Source: Alloscardovia venturai
GTDB lineage: Bacteria > Actinomycetota > Actinomycetes > Actinomycetales > Bifidobacteriaceae
Direction: 5' to 3'
NCBI RefSeq assembly: GCF_042676605.1
Contig: NZ_JBHTHQ010000021.1
Coordinates: 62,001 to 126,000 of the forward strand
DNA: 64,000 nucleotides
Of this stretch, positions 45,192 to 54,506 are shown piece by piece. Made by a program: the position numbers and the translations under genes. The notes under the pieces are model-generated. The model was not told the DNA's origin and made no database searches. It worked only from the letters and a program-made list of their open reading frames with translations. Numbering within the stretch: position 1 is the first letter of the stretch; each line of letters starts with the position of its first letter.

Positions 45192-46634
45192 ATGCGCAAG
45201 GCAAAGATTGTCGATACTATTGGTCCAGCTTCCTCCTCTTTGGAAACTTTGAAGGAAATCGTTGAAGCAGGTATGAACGTAGCACGTATCAACCGCTCTC
45301 ACGGTACTTTCGAAGAGCATATGAACGTGTACAACAACGTTCGCCAAGCTGCTAAGGAAACTGGTAAGAACGTTGCAGTTCTCGTTGATCTTCAGGGTCC
45401 TAAGATTCGTTGTGGCTGGGTAGAAGAAGATGCTAATGGTGACGACAAGGTATGGCTCGAGAAGGGTCAGCAGTTCATCATCACTACCGACGAAGTAACA
45501 GGAAACAAGGATAAGGTTTCTACTACTTTCAAGGGTCTTCCTGGCGACTGCCACGCTGGTGACCCAATCCTTATCGACGATGGTAAGGTACAGCTTGAGG
45601 TAACCAAGGTAGAGGGCAACGACGTATATACCAAGGTCGTCGTCGCTGGTCCAGTATCCTCTCATAAGGGCATTAATCTTCCTGGTGTCGCAGTATCCGT
45701 TCCTGCACTGTCTGAGAAGGATGAAGAAGATTTGCGCTGGGGTATCCGTACAGGCGCAGATATCATTGCTATGTCCTTCGTTCGCTATGGTAGTGATATC
45801 GATCGTGCACACGAGATTATGGACGAAGAAGGTCGTCGTATCCCAGTTGTAGCAAAGATTGAGAAGCCACAGGCTGTTGAGAACCTCGTAGACATCGTTA
45901 AGAAGTTCGACGGTATCATGGTTGCACGTGGTGATATGGCAGTAGAAATGCCATTCGAGCAGGTTCCACTCATCACCAAGCGCTGTATCGAGCTCGCTCG
46001 TGCATACGGCAAGCCAGTTATCGTTGCGACTGAAGTACTTGGCTCCATGGTTAAGTCCCCAGTTCCATCTCGTGCAGAAGCTTCTGACTGCGCAAATGCA
46101 GTTCTCGATGGTGCAGATGCAACCATGACTTCTAATGAGACAGCTGTCGGCGACTATCCAGTAGTTGTAGTGGACACTATGGCTCGTATCTCTAACTATG
46201 CAACTGAGCATGGTTTTGATCGTATCCCAGCTATCAAGGATGAAGAGTTCTCAACAACTGCAGCCGTAGCACATGCAGCAGTGGAGCTCGCAGATAAGGC
46301 AGACGCGAAGGCAATCGTTGCATTCACTAAGTCTGGTGAAACAGTACATCGCGTATCTGCAGAGCGCCCAGCAGCTCCTATTTACGGTTTGACCAACAAT
46401 GAGCACACTAAGTGCTGGCTTGGCCTTTCTTGGGGCACCGAAGGCATCTTGGTTGACACTGAGTATCATGGTCTCTCTCGTAATGAGCTCATGACTCTCG
46501 CAGACAACACTTTGAAGGCAGCTGGCAAGGTGGAAGACGGCGATACCATCGTTCTTCTCGCATCTGCTCCTTCTGCAAACGAAGCTGGATCTACCGACTC
46601 CGTTTATGTACACACTGTTGGTGCACGCGACTAG
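45192..46634 (+). CDS. pyk: Pyruvate kinase
   Basis: Converts PEP and ADP to pyruvate and ATP. Recognisable: the N-terminal TIGPASSSLETL, ARINRSHG, the catalytic-lysine segment VAKIEKPQAVENL, MVARGDMAVE and the ATEVLGSM motif. Homologues read ATQMLESM there; here Gln-Met is Glu-Val and Glu-Ser is Gly-Ser. At 480 residues it is complete. Codon bias is high, and a 17-bp terminator follows. Confidence 0.96.
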   Translation: MRKAKIVDTIGPASSSLETLKEIVEAGMNVARINRSHGTFEEHMNVYNNVRQAAKETGKNVAVLVDLQGPKIRCGWVEEDANGDDKVWLEKGQQFIITTDEVTGNKDKVSTTFKGLPGDCHAGDPILIDDGKVQLEVTKVEGNDVYTKVVVAGPVSSHKGINLPGVAVSVPALSEKDEEDLRWGIRTGADIIAMSFVRYGSDIDRAHEIMDEEGRRIPVVAKIEKPQAVENLVDIVKKFDGIMVARGDMAVEMPFEQVPLITKRCIELARAYGKPVIVATEVLGSMVKSPVPSRAEASDCANAVLDGADATMTSNETAVGDYPVVVVDTMARISNYATEHGFDRIPAIKDEEFSTTAAVAHAAVELADKADAKAIVAFTKSGETVHRVSAERPAAPIYGLTNNEHTKCWLGLSWGTEGILVDTEYHGLSRNELMTLADNTLKAAGKVEDGDTIVLLASAPSANEAGSTDSVYVHTVGARD

Positions 46635-46689
46635 TCTGAAACTCATTAGAGATTTCTTTAAGGTGTCGTGATAAAAGACACCACACGAT

Positions 46690-46740
46690 AAAAGAGTCGT
46701 CATATGTTTCTCTACAGAGATGCATATGACGACTCTTTTT
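46690..46740 (+). terminator. Rho-independent terminator of pyk
   Basis: A perfect 17-bp stem (46690-46706 with 46723-46739) ending in a T run. Confidence 0.88.
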
Positions 46741-46908
46741 AATTCTTGTAACCTTTACGGTGTGTGTTGTGTGTGGTGCTGACGTGAGTGAGATTACATA
46801 AAATGTGTAGGCGTGAAAAAATGCTAAGAAAGGATGAGAAATTAGGATAGGTAGAAGACGAGACTTACGATTTGAGTGACGATTCAGGAGTACTCAAAAC
46901 ACGCGGAG
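46741..46908. other. Spacer between pyk terminator and tRNA promoter
   Basis: With the terminator and the promoter this is a gap of about 315 bases between pyk and the tRNA. Within 46741-46908 I see no gene, repeat or convincing site. Confidence 0.5.
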
Positions 46909-46937
46909 TTGCTATAATCCGAGTGACATTGTATAGT
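46909..46937 (+). promoter_or_regulatory. Putative promoter of tRNA-Leu(CAA)
   Basis: TTGCTA (46909-46914) and TATAGT (46932-46937) are 17 bases apart, with the start expected about 6 bases before the tRNA. A perfect TATAAT at 46913-46918 is an alternative -10. Confidence 0.55.
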
Positions 46938-46949
46938 ATTTCGAGTACC

Positions 46950-47023
46950 GCCCCGGTATCCCAATTGGTAGAGGAAACAGCCTCAAAATCTGTGCAGTGT
47001 GGGTTCGAGTCCCACCCGGGGCA
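46950..47023 (+). tRNA. tRNA-Leu (anticodon CAA), short variable loop
   Basis: A 74-nt tRNA. The acceptor GCCCCGG pairs with CCGGGGC, the T arm GTGGG/CCCAC has loop TTCGAGT, and the D arm has a 3-bp stem and the GG pair. The anticodon loop CTCAAAA gives CAA, read as Leu (UUG). The anticodon stem has four pairs and a C-U mismatch next to the loop, and the variable loop is only 5 nt, unlike usual class II leucine tRNAs. CCA is not encoded. Confidence 0.8.
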
Positions 47024-47116
47024 CGTAGACGAGGTCTCAATGGGGAGCTCTCTAGGTTAAAAGTTCTGAACTTCCCGGTGGTCCTATGATTTCTCACTGA
47101 GGAAGGCGCATACATT

Positions 47117-47776
47117 ATGTCTGACAATCAAGGTGTAAAGCGCACCGTTGTTGTAGCTGAAGATGAAGCTCTTAACCGTATGGACATCATCGAGTCGTTA
47201 AATGATGGTGGCTATGAAGTCATCGGAGAAGCAGCAAATGGTCAAGAAGCTGTAGATATTGTACGAGAAAAGCATCCAGATATCGTCGTTATGGATGTGA
47301 AGATGCCTGTCAAAGATGGAATTACTGCAGCTCGAGAAATCAATGAAGAATTTTTAGCACCAGTTGTCATGCTGACCGCATTTTCTCAGAAGGATTTAGT
47401 TGCTGAAGCTATTGATGCTGGCGTTATGGCGTATGTCATTAAGCCGTTCGTTCCAGACAAACTTTTCCCGGCACTTGATGTAGCCTTTGGACGATTTGAA
47501 CAGATGCGTGCTTTGCGTGAACACCTTGAAGATGATGACAAGCGCGATGATTCAGCAACTGCTGATGAAGTGGCTGCTTTGCGCGAGCAGGTAGAAGATT
47601 TGAAGAATCGTCTTGAATCTCGCAAGCATGTCGATCGTGCTAAAGGGCTCCTTATGGAGAATATGGGACTGTCTGAGCAAGAAGCATTCCGTTGGATTCA
47701 GAAGACATCTATGGACCGTAGACTTACTATGTTAGAAGTCGCAGATGCCGTCATTTCTCAAATTGAAGGCGAATAG
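47117..47776 (+). CDS. pdtaR: ANTAR-domain response regulator PdtaR
   Basis: Receiver domain with acidic VVAEDEALNRMD at the start, phospho-acceptor Asp60 and a KPF lysine, followed by a coiled linker (about residues 140-165) and a C-terminal ANTAR RNA-binding domain (RAKGLLMENMGLSEQEAFRW). In mycobacteria this protein receives phosphate from PdtaS and controls translation by binding paired hairpins in mRNA. The matching kinase is at 14.3 kb. The neighbourhood (tRNA-Leu, pdtaR, polA) resembles that in other actinobacteria. Confidence 0.93.
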   Translation: MSDNQGVKRTVVVAEDEALNRMDIIESLNDGGYEVIGEAANGQEAVDIVREKHPDIVVMDVKMPVKDGITAAREINEEFLAPVVMLTAFSQKDLVAEAIDAGVMAYVIKPFVPDKLFPALDVAFGRFEQMRALREHLEDDDKRDDSATADEVAALREQVEDLKNRLESRKHVDRAKGLLMENMGLSEQEAFRWIQKTSMDRRLTMLEVADAVISQIEGE

Positions 47777-47827
47777 AGCAAGCGCGTTATTGACGAGTAA
47801 CCGTGTTCTTTCTATCCCCAAAACGCT

Positions 47828-50737
47828 ATGATAGAGAGCATGGTTTCTCGTCTTTTAGTCATTGATGGTCATTCGCTAGCGTTCCGCGCATTTTTTGCTC
47901 TTCCAGCAGATGGGTTTTCTACGTCCACCGGACAAGTGACGAATGCTGTTTATGGTTTTACAACCATGCTATCTCAGGTGATTTCCGAGATTCAGCCGAC
48001 ACACATTGCAGTTGCGTTCGACGTCAAAGGTGGAACTTTCCGCAATCAGATGTTGCCACAATACAAGGGCACTCGAGACGCTGCACCAGAAGAATTGTTG
48101 TCGCAGCTACCGCTTATTCATGATTTGCTGGATTCTCTCGATATCTCCTACGTCGAAAAGACTGGGTTTGAGGGCGATGACATAATCGCAACATTGGCTA
48201 CTATGGGACGTGATGCCGGTTTCGACATGTCATATGTTCTATCGGGGGATCGTGATGCTTTTCAGCTTATTGACGATAAAATAACTGTTCTTTACCCAGG
48301 GCAGCATTTTAAAGATTTGAAACAGATGGACCCGCAAGCGGTGTTTGCGAAGTATAGGGTTATGCCTTCACAGTATCCGGATTTGGCAGCGCTGCGTGGA
48401 GAAGGCGCAGATAATATTCCGGGGGTCCCTGGAGTGGGAGATGGCTTTGCGGCAAAGTGGATTGAACAGTTTGGCTCTCTCAATGGCATCATCGAGCATG
48501 CCGCAGAAATAAAAGGAAAGAAAGGCGAAGCTCTGCGCGAGAATATTGAGCAGGTTAAACTCAATCGACGTGTGAATGCGCTCGTACGTGATGTGGATTT
48601 AGATGTTTCTCTTGACGATTTTGCCATACGCAAGCCGCAGTCAGAAAAGATCGATAAGGCATTGTCGGCGTTCGAGTTTGGAGTAGGCGTTAAAAAACGT
48701 GTATATAAAGCCTTGTCAAAAGCTGCTGGCGTTAATGACACTCAGGTGGAGTCTGCGAAATTTACGAGCACGAAGCATGACGGCAAACCAACTCGCAGTA
48801 TAGCACTCGCTGAAGAGCAAAGCGATGTGGCTACAGTGCAGTCTGATACGGATGCTCAAGACCTTATCAACTCGGTTACTCTCATAGATGTGGTGTTGAG
48901 TAGCGACGACGCAATACGAGCATTAAAGGAGTGGGAAGGGAAAATCTCGTCTGAGACAGAAGTTGCTCTTTACGTTGAAGGAGTACCTCAGCCAGCGGCT
49001 TCACAATTATCGCGACTAACGCTCGTTACGTCACAGGGGAAAGCACTGTCTGTAAATTCTCGCGTGCTAAGTGATGCGACAGTACGTGAAGAAATTCAAC
49101 GTATACTTGACACGTATACCGGAATCTTGACAGTACACGGCTATAAGCAGACATTACATATGCTCGATGCGCAGTCTCTATCGCTTTCAGTACCTTACAT
49201 GGACACGCTGCTTGCTGCGTATCTCATTCGCCCGGATAATGACGACTATGACCTTGCATGGCTTGTGTCTGAAGACGTTCACGTACAGATAGCAGATGAA
49301 GAAGGCGAAACACAGACTTCTCGCTCTACACAAGGCACGTTTGACTTTGATATAGATGATACAGATACAGATGAGTCAGATGAAGATGCGGCTGAGGCAG
49401 AAGAACGTAATGCGATGACATCAGCGCGCTATGCGTTAGGGGACTTAGCATTAGGGCAGGTTTATCAAGCAACGCTTAAAAAGCGTGGAGAATTAGAATT
49501 ACTCACTGAGATTGAGATTCCAACCTCTCGCATCCTCTTTGATATGGAGAAGACCGGCGCGGCGGTTGATCAAAAGCGTCTTGCAGAAATGCTAGGTATG
49601 TTCACTGCCGAGGCACAACAGGCGCAGAATATCGCGTGGGAGCAAGCAGGAGAGAAGATAAACCTTCAAAGTCCGAAGCAACTTCAAAAAGTACTTTTTG
49701 AGGATATGCAGCTTCCTCCTACAAAGAAGACGAAATCTGGCGGATATACGACCAATGCAGAAGCATTGCAAACTTTATATACTCGTTCGGTACATAATGA
49801 ACGTGCGAATACTTTCTTGGGGGCTCTCTTGCGGCACCGTGAGGTTAATAAGCTCAAGCAGATTGTACAAACGCTATCAGAGTCTGTCTACGCTCATGAC
49901 GGACGTATTCACACAACTTTTGAACAGACGGTTGCGGCGACAGGACGGCTGAGCTCTACGGAACCAAATCTTCAGAATATACCGAATCGTAATGCAGCAG
50001 GACGTGAAATCCGTAGTGCGTTTGTACCTTCGTCGGGGAATGTTTCGTTACTGTCTGCAGACTATTCGCAAGTTGAGCTACGGCTCATGGCGCATCTGTC
50101 TGGTGACAATGCGTTGATAGAAGCATTTAAGTCGGGTACAGATTTCCACCGTTATGTGGCATCTCTAGTCTATGGAGTCTCGCCAGAAGATATAACAAGC
50201 GACCAGCGCTCACATATCAAAGCCATGAGTTATGGGCTTGCGTATGGCTTGAGCACTTATGGGCTTGCACAGCAATTGGGAATTTCACCTGCTGAGGCTG
50301 ATATTTTGAAGAATAAGTATTTTGATACTTTTGGTGATGTGCATGACTATTTAGAATCGCTTGTTTCTCAAGCAAAACGAAAAGGCTACACAGAGACGAT
50401 GTTTGGGCGTCGTCGCTACTTCCCAGGTCTGCGCTCGAGCAATCGCAATGTACGCGATGCTGCTGAACGTGGTGCGCTTAATGCCCCTATTCAAGGCAGC
50501 GCGGCTGACATCATGAAACTTGCCATGATTAAGGCTGAAAAGGCGTTACGTGATGAGAAAATGAAGTCACGTATTATTCTCCAGATTCATGATGAACTTG
50601 TCGTTGATGTGGCTCAAGGAGAAGAAGAAATTGTATCTACTCTCGTCAAGGATGCTATGGAGCACGTTGTCAATCTTGCCGTGCCACTTGATGTGTCAAC
50701 GGGTACTGGTCCTGACTGGCAGCAGGCAGCACACTAA
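47828..50737 (+). CDS. polA: DNA polymerase I
   Basis: A 969-residue enzyme for Okazaki-fragment processing and repair. The N-terminal 5'-3' exonuclease starts with LLVIDGHSLAFRAFFAL and includes VPGVPGVGDG. The middle 3'-5' exonuclease domain has lost the DxE metal ligands (the segment reads VALYVEGV), so proofreading is probably absent, as in many actinobacteria. Motif A is SADYSQVELR, motif B contains RSHIKAMSYGLAYG, and motif C QIHDELV. ATG 47828 is used; an in-frame ATG at 47840 is possible. Confidence 0.96.
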   Translation: MIESMVSRLLVIDGHSLAFRAFFALPADGFSTSTGQVTNAVYGFTTMLSQVISEIQPTHIAVAFDVKGGTFRNQMLPQYKGTRDAAPEELLSQLPLIHDLLDSLDISYVEKTGFEGDDIIATLATMGRDAGFDMSYVLSGDRDAFQLIDDKITVLYPGQHFKDLKQMDPQAVFAKYRVMPSQYPDLAALRGEGADNIPGVPGVGDGFAAKWIEQFGSLNGIIEHAAEIKGKKGEALRENIEQVKLNRRVNALVRDVDLDVSLDDFAIRKPQSEKIDKALSAFEFGVGVKKRVYKALSKAAGVNDTQVESAKFTSTKHDGKPTRSIALAEEQSDVATVQSDTDAQDLINSVTLIDVVLSSDDAIRALKEWEGKISSETEVALYVEGVPQPAASQLSRLTLVTSQGKALSVNSRVLSDATVREEIQRILDTYTGILTVHGYKQTLHMLDAQSLSLSVPYMDTLLAAYLIRPDNDDYDLAWLVSEDVHVQIADEEGETQTSRSTQGTFDFDIDDTDTDESDEDAAEAEERNAMTSARYALGDLALGQVYQATLKKRGELELLTEIEIPTSRILFDMEKTGAAVDQKRLAEMLGMFTAEAQQAQNIAWEQAGEKINLQSPKQLQKVLFEDMQLPPTKKTKSGGYTTNAEALQTLYTRSVHNERANTFLGALLRHREVNKLKQIVQTLSESVYAHDGRIHTTFEQTVAATGRLSSTEPNLQNIPNRNAAGREIRSAFVPSSGNVSLLSADYSQVELRLMAHLSGDNALIEAFKSGTDFHRYVASLVYGVSPEDITSDQRSHIKAMSYGLAYGLSTYGLAQQLGISPAEADILKNKYFDTFGDVHDYLESLVSQAKRKGYTETMFGRRRYFPGLRSSNRNVRDAAERGALNAPIQGSAADIMKLAMIKAEKALRDEKMKSRIILQIHDELVVDVAQGEEEIVSTLVKDAMEHVVNLAVPLDVSTGTGPDWQQAAH

Positions 50738-50765
50738 ATACTGTAATGAGGCGTGAAGGAGAAAA

Positions 50766-51611
50766 ATGAGCACTCTTACTGTGGGGCAGATAGTAAAAGT
50801 CCTTGAGGCGCTCTACCCACTGCGTTATGCAGAAGACTGGGATGAGCCTGGACTCATTGTAGGGGATACAGGGTGGCAGGTGTCAAAAATTTACTGCGCA
50901 GTCGATCCTACAGAGGAAACGGTAAGCGCGGCGATTTCGGCTGGTGCTCAGCTACTTATCACGCATCATCCTCTCTATTTTCGCGCTACGCATACAGTTG
51001 CGGGTTCAACTTTTCGCGGTGCGTTGGTCACGAAACTCATCGAGAATCATTGCGCACTATGGGTGGGGCACACGAATGCGGATAGTGCCGTGCGCGGTCA
51101 GGGCAAAGCGTTTGTGGAGGCATTGGGACTCAAGGACTGTGGTGCGCTTGTTCCTCGCGAAGATGGACGCAGTGAAGATAAGCAAGAAGTTGAAAGAGTA
51201 GGACTTGGTCGCATAGGTGAATACGACCAGGCAATTTCTCTGGCAGAATTTGCAAAACGAGTATCAGACGTACTTCCGCGCTCGCAGTCGGGCATCCTTA
51301 TCGCGGGGGATCCTCACAGACAGGTTAGACGTGTTGCTGCACTTCCAGGATCAGGGGATTCGGAAATTAAAAAGGCGGCAGCATGCGGTGCTGATGTTTA
51401 TGTGACAAGTGATTTACGACACCATCCAGTACTCGATGCTGTGCAAGAGACAGGAATGGCGTTTATTAATACGCCACATGCGGCGATTGAAAAGTTGTGG
51501 TTCAATTTAGCGCAAACAGACATACCAGAGGCATTATTAACCCGTTATGGTGTCGATATTCCTCTTGAAGTAACGCGGATTAACACTGACCCGTGGAGTA
51601 TGCGAATCTAA
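50766..51611 (+). CDS. Nif3-like dinuclear metal-centre protein (DUF34)
   Basis: A 281-residue protein of the Nif3/YbgI family, forming hexameric toroids with a two-metal site. Ligand motifs visible are ITHHPLYF, GHTNADSAV and DLRHHPV, with further acidic residues near the end. The role is still unclear; a GTP cyclohydrolase-like activity has been proposed in the family. It follows polA with a GGAG ribosome site and is probably cotranscribed with it. Confidence 0.9.
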   Translation: MSTLTVGQIVKVLEALYPLRYAEDWDEPGLIVGDTGWQVSKIYCAVDPTEETVSAAISAGAQLLITHHPLYFRATHTVAGSTFRGALVTKLIENHCALWVGHTNADSAVRGQGKAFVEALGLKDCGALVPREDGRSEDKQEVERVGLGRIGEYDQAISLAEFAKRVSDVLPRSQSGILIAGDPHRQVRRVAALPGSGDSEIKKAAACGADVYVTSDLRHHPVLDAVQETGMAFINTPHAAIEKLWFNLAQTDIPEALLTRYGVDIPLEVTRINTDPWSMRI

Positions 51612-51662
51612 GAGTGGATATGTGCGGATATACAAGTGTAGCTGTGATGTGATAGGGAAGTT

Positions 51663-53432
51663 GTGTTTGTGGAACGCTTCGTGAATGATAAGAAGAAAGA
51701 TGAAACAGGTTCTGTACATACATTTCTTCATAGTACGTTACCTGCAATTTTTGCAATTGTTGGGTTGTGTATGTGGGCACTGATTGTCGTTTTTCTTGTT
51801 GCCCTGACGACATTTTCTCGTGTTATTCGCCCCATTACTCCTCATGGCACTCTTACAGAAGCTCCGTATGTCAGTATTGGTGCCCCTTCAGCGTGGGCAG
51901 TTATAGCGTGCATTGCTTTAGTGATTATGTGCTCGCTTGTGTCACAATATCTTTCGCGGTACAACAAGCGTACGGTACTTACCGGTCTTCTTATATGGGT
52001 ATTCATTGCGCAAATCGTATGGATTGCTTCGGTGTGCTTGATTTTTTCGTTCTATAGCGATACGCAAAGTCTTGTGAATGCTGCGAGTGCTATCATCACG
52101 GACCAGACACGTTATTTTGGAATAGATGCCTGTCCGAAGCTTCGAAGTATGCGACCTGGTGTGTGTATACCTGTGCGTTTGCATACGTATTTTTCAGAAT
52201 ATCCATTCCAAGCTGGTCCAGCATTATGGATGACACTTATCTTTCGTATATTCGGCGTACGCAATATAGTCAGTTTCCAAATAATTAATGCGCTGATGAT
52301 TGTCGGTATCGTGTGGGTTTTGTGGCGGCTTACTGAGCAGATTGCACTATCACGTGATGAGGAGGGGCGAGCACAACGCGTAGTAATGAGCGCTTTTGCA
52401 ATTTTTGCTGCTACATGTGTACCATTACTCACATTTGCCACATTCGTATACCCTAACATGGCAGGTCTATTCTTTGTGCTTATGGGCATAGAAATGTTGC
52501 GAACTTCTCTAACCCAAGTTTCTTGTGCCCGTAAATTCTGGTCTGCTTTCAGCGCTTGTTTGCTTATTGGTGTGGGCGTAGCGATTAAGAGTACATTTAT
52601 TATTTTCGCTTTAGCAATTGTGGTAGCGGTATTCGTCGTATCCCTTATTTCTCGCGGATGGTGGAATATGCTTTCAGCACTGGCTGCGGCAGCAAGTGCG
52701 AAAGCTATGCCAGCGCTGTCAGAGAAACTTTTCGGGCTTATTACTACTCAGAATTTTGGTAAAGGAATGCCACTTAACTTGTGGCTGTATCTCGGTCTAA
52801 AACATGCTAATTTGCGCCATGATGGGCATCCTGCTGGATGGTGGGACTTGGGTATGGCACAGCTCTACTATGGCGCAGGAAAAGGTAACCATGACGTGGC
52901 TGCACATGCTGCGTGGCTAGAGATTGGTAAGGAGATTCATGCGTTACTTCAACCAGGTCATGCAGGAAGCTTCTTTACCCGAAAGCTCGCATCCGAGTGG
53001 GCAGATTCGACATTTATGACGAGCTACTATTCTCAGCTTGGCATCTCGGCATGGGGGAGAAGTGCACCTGCTCAGTGGCTTATTTTCGGGGCAGGACATG
53101 ATGGCTGGTTTGGTTTTCAAGACATTCATGAGAGCCTTGTTGTGATATGTGCCGCTCTTGGTGTGATATGTCTCCTTACGACGGTATGCCGTAAGGCTAC
53201 GCATCATGATGTGAGTTCGGTAAGTTTTGAACTCATCTGGATAGTTGCCTCATTCGTGGGAGGATTCCTCTGCTACGTACTGTGGGAAGCAAAAGGAATT
53301 TACACATTGCCGTTCTACATATTCCTCTTGCCATGTGCAGGTGTAGGGCTGTACTACATACAGCTAATGGCACAAAGAGTGGGGTGCTGGGTAAAAGAGA
53401 GAATAATACAAACATTATCTTGGCAATCGTGA
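51663..53432 (+). CDS. Polytopic membrane protein, GT-C glycosyltransferase-like
   Basis: A 589-residue protein with roughly eleven membrane segments and an extracytoplasmic region between the first ones (residues about 130-180, containing TDQTRYFGIDACPK), as in lipid-linked-sugar dependent GT-C transferases of the PMT/ArnT type. The YFSEYPFQAGPALW stretch after it is typical of such first loops. The acceptor and donor are unknown. GTG start with a weak GGGA site. The assignment is by topology, not by a recognised catalytic motif. Confidence 0.6.
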   Translation: MFVERFVNDKKKDETGSVHTFLHSTLPAIFAIVGLCMWALIVVFLVALTTFSRVIRPITPHGTLTEAPYVSIGAPSAWAVIACIALVIMCSLVSQYLSRYNKRTVLTGLLIWVFIAQIVWIASVCLIFSFYSDTQSLVNAASAIITDQTRYFGIDACPKLRSMRPGVCIPVRLHTYFSEYPFQAGPALWMTLIFRIFGVRNIVSFQIINALMIVGIVWVLWRLTEQIALSRDEEGRAQRVVMSAFAIFAATCVPLLTFATFVYPNMAGLFFVLMGIEMLRTSLTQVSCARKFWSAFSACLLIGVGVAIKSTFIIFALAIVVAVFVVSLISRGWWNMLSALAAAASAKAMPALSEKLFGLITTQNFGKGMPLNLWLYLGLKHANLRHDGHPAGWWDLGMAQLYYGAGKGNHDVAAHAAWLEIGKEIHALLQPGHAGSFFTRKLASEWADSTFMTSYYSQLGISAWGRSAPAQWLIFGAGHDGWFGFQDIHESLVVICAALGVICLLTTVCRKATHHDVSSVSFELIWIVASFVGGFLCYVLWEAKGIYTLPFYIFLLPCAGVGLYYIQLMAQRVGCWVKERIIQTLSWQS

Positions 53433-53473
53433 TATGTAGGAGATAACTGTTTCTTACGTGTACCGCATACTCA

Positions 53474-54121
53474 TCATTGGAAAGATTCTTTCCCATAGAA
53501 AAGCATCTGTTCATCGCCCCACCACGTCAGAAACTGTTCAGCGGTTTCACCGCTATGATTAAAATCGAATGCTCCATCATCAGATGCTATATACCCGCGT
53601 GTTTCTTCAGCTAGAGCCGCGACAACGAAACCATAGCCGGTTGAAGAGGCTGCTGGACCACCAAGGTTTCGATATTCATACCATGAATGGTTTTGCGCAT
53701 TGATGAGTGATAATTCTTCTGCAGTCAATGGGATACCAAAATCATCAGAACTAAGCGGTGCTACCTTGCCTAATTGAGATGCTGGATATCCATACTCTCC
53801 ATGGGATTGTTCGTAATCATCTACGTCAAATTGATTAACTAGATCACGAGACCATAGAGATGGCCATGAGCTTGCGCGCCATTGACCATTAATCAGATAT
53901 GCAAAGCCAAGATTCATTCCGACTTCCCACCGTGTGAGCGGATTTACATATTGCACTTCCTCATCGCGGGTTTTGCTCAGATAGAATGCTTTCACCTCCA
54001 CAGTACTATCTATCCCATAGCGATTGAGCAAATTCTGGTAGAGTTCCTGCGTGCGGCTTCTCGTCTCTTCGACGAGTGGAAGATAATCCGTCGTTGGATA
54101 CACATCAATAGTAGTAGACAT
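53474..54121 (-). CDS. Unrecognised soluble protein, 215 residues
   Basis: I do not recognise this family. The protein is acidic, rich in Trp and Tyr, has no membrane segment or signal peptide, and looks globular, with a conserved-looking C-terminal stretch (SDDGAFDFNHSGETAEQFL) followed by a Trp pair. The small size, acidity and isolated setting between a GT-C-like gene and tRNA-Pro would fit an immunity-type or stress protein, but nothing proves it. It converges on the membrane-protein gene with 41 bases between. Confidence 0.6.
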   Translation of the reverse strand: MSTTIDVYPTTDYLPLVEETRSRTQELYQNLLNRYGIDSTVEVKAFYLSKTRDEEVQYVNPLTRWEVGMNLGFAYLINGQWRASSWPSLWSRDLVNQFDVDDYEQSHGEYGYPASQLGKVAPLSSDDFGIPLTAEELSLINAQNHSWYEYRNLGGPAASSTGYGFVVAALAEETRGYIASDDGAFDFNHSGETAEQFLTWWGDEQMLFYGKESFQ

Positions 54122-54280
54122 ACCTTAATTGTATTTAATGTGCGGAACTATGGAGTTTACATACCTGTGTAGGAAAGATTCTAACGGAATGGATGTAAAG
54201 CTAGCTGTTAGAGTAGCTCAAGGTAGGAGTAACATTGAATAAAAACAAGCTCCACATCTCGGAAGAGAGTAGAGCTTTAA
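54122..54280. other. Region ahead of the 215-residue gene, and tRNA-Pro tail
   Basis: Part of the 385-base stretch 54122-54506 that holds only tRNA-Pro and its terminator. 54122-54240 should contain the promoter of the minus-strand gene, but I see no convincing -35/-10 pair. Confidence 0.4.
54241..54277 (-). terminator. Terminator of tRNA-Pro
   Basis: AAGCTC (54247-54252) and GAGCTT (54272-54277) form a stem downstream of the tRNA on the minus strand, followed by a T run (A run at 54241-54245). Confidence 0.6.
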
Positions 54281-54357
54281 TGGTCGGGCTGGCGGGATTT
54301 GAACCCACGACATCTTGTACCCAAAACAAGCGCGCTACCAAGCTGCGCTACAGCCCG
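54281..54357 (-). tRNA. tRNA-Pro (anticodon UGG)
   Basis: A 77-nt tRNA including an encoded CCA end. The acceptor CGGGCTG pairs with CAGCCCG, the anticodon stem CTTGT/ACAAG holds the loop TTTGGGT with UGG, and the T arm CGTGGG/CCCGCC has loop TTCAAAT. It reads CCA/CCG-type proline codons. Confidence 0.94.
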
Positions 54358-54506
54358 AATATCTGCTGAGCTAAGCTCAACAAGAGAAAACTATACATCA
54401 ATATGTAAACTTTCGCATATGGGCGTGTTGTGATGTATACAAGTCCAAAGGAAAAGTCTGCGACAGTGACGATAATAAAGGGACAAATTGGAGAAAAGGA
54501 ATCACG

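Noticed and set aside
45168..46211. 347-codon open frame opposite pyk
   Set aside because: Same codon-bias effect; the sense strand is a clear pyruvate kinase.
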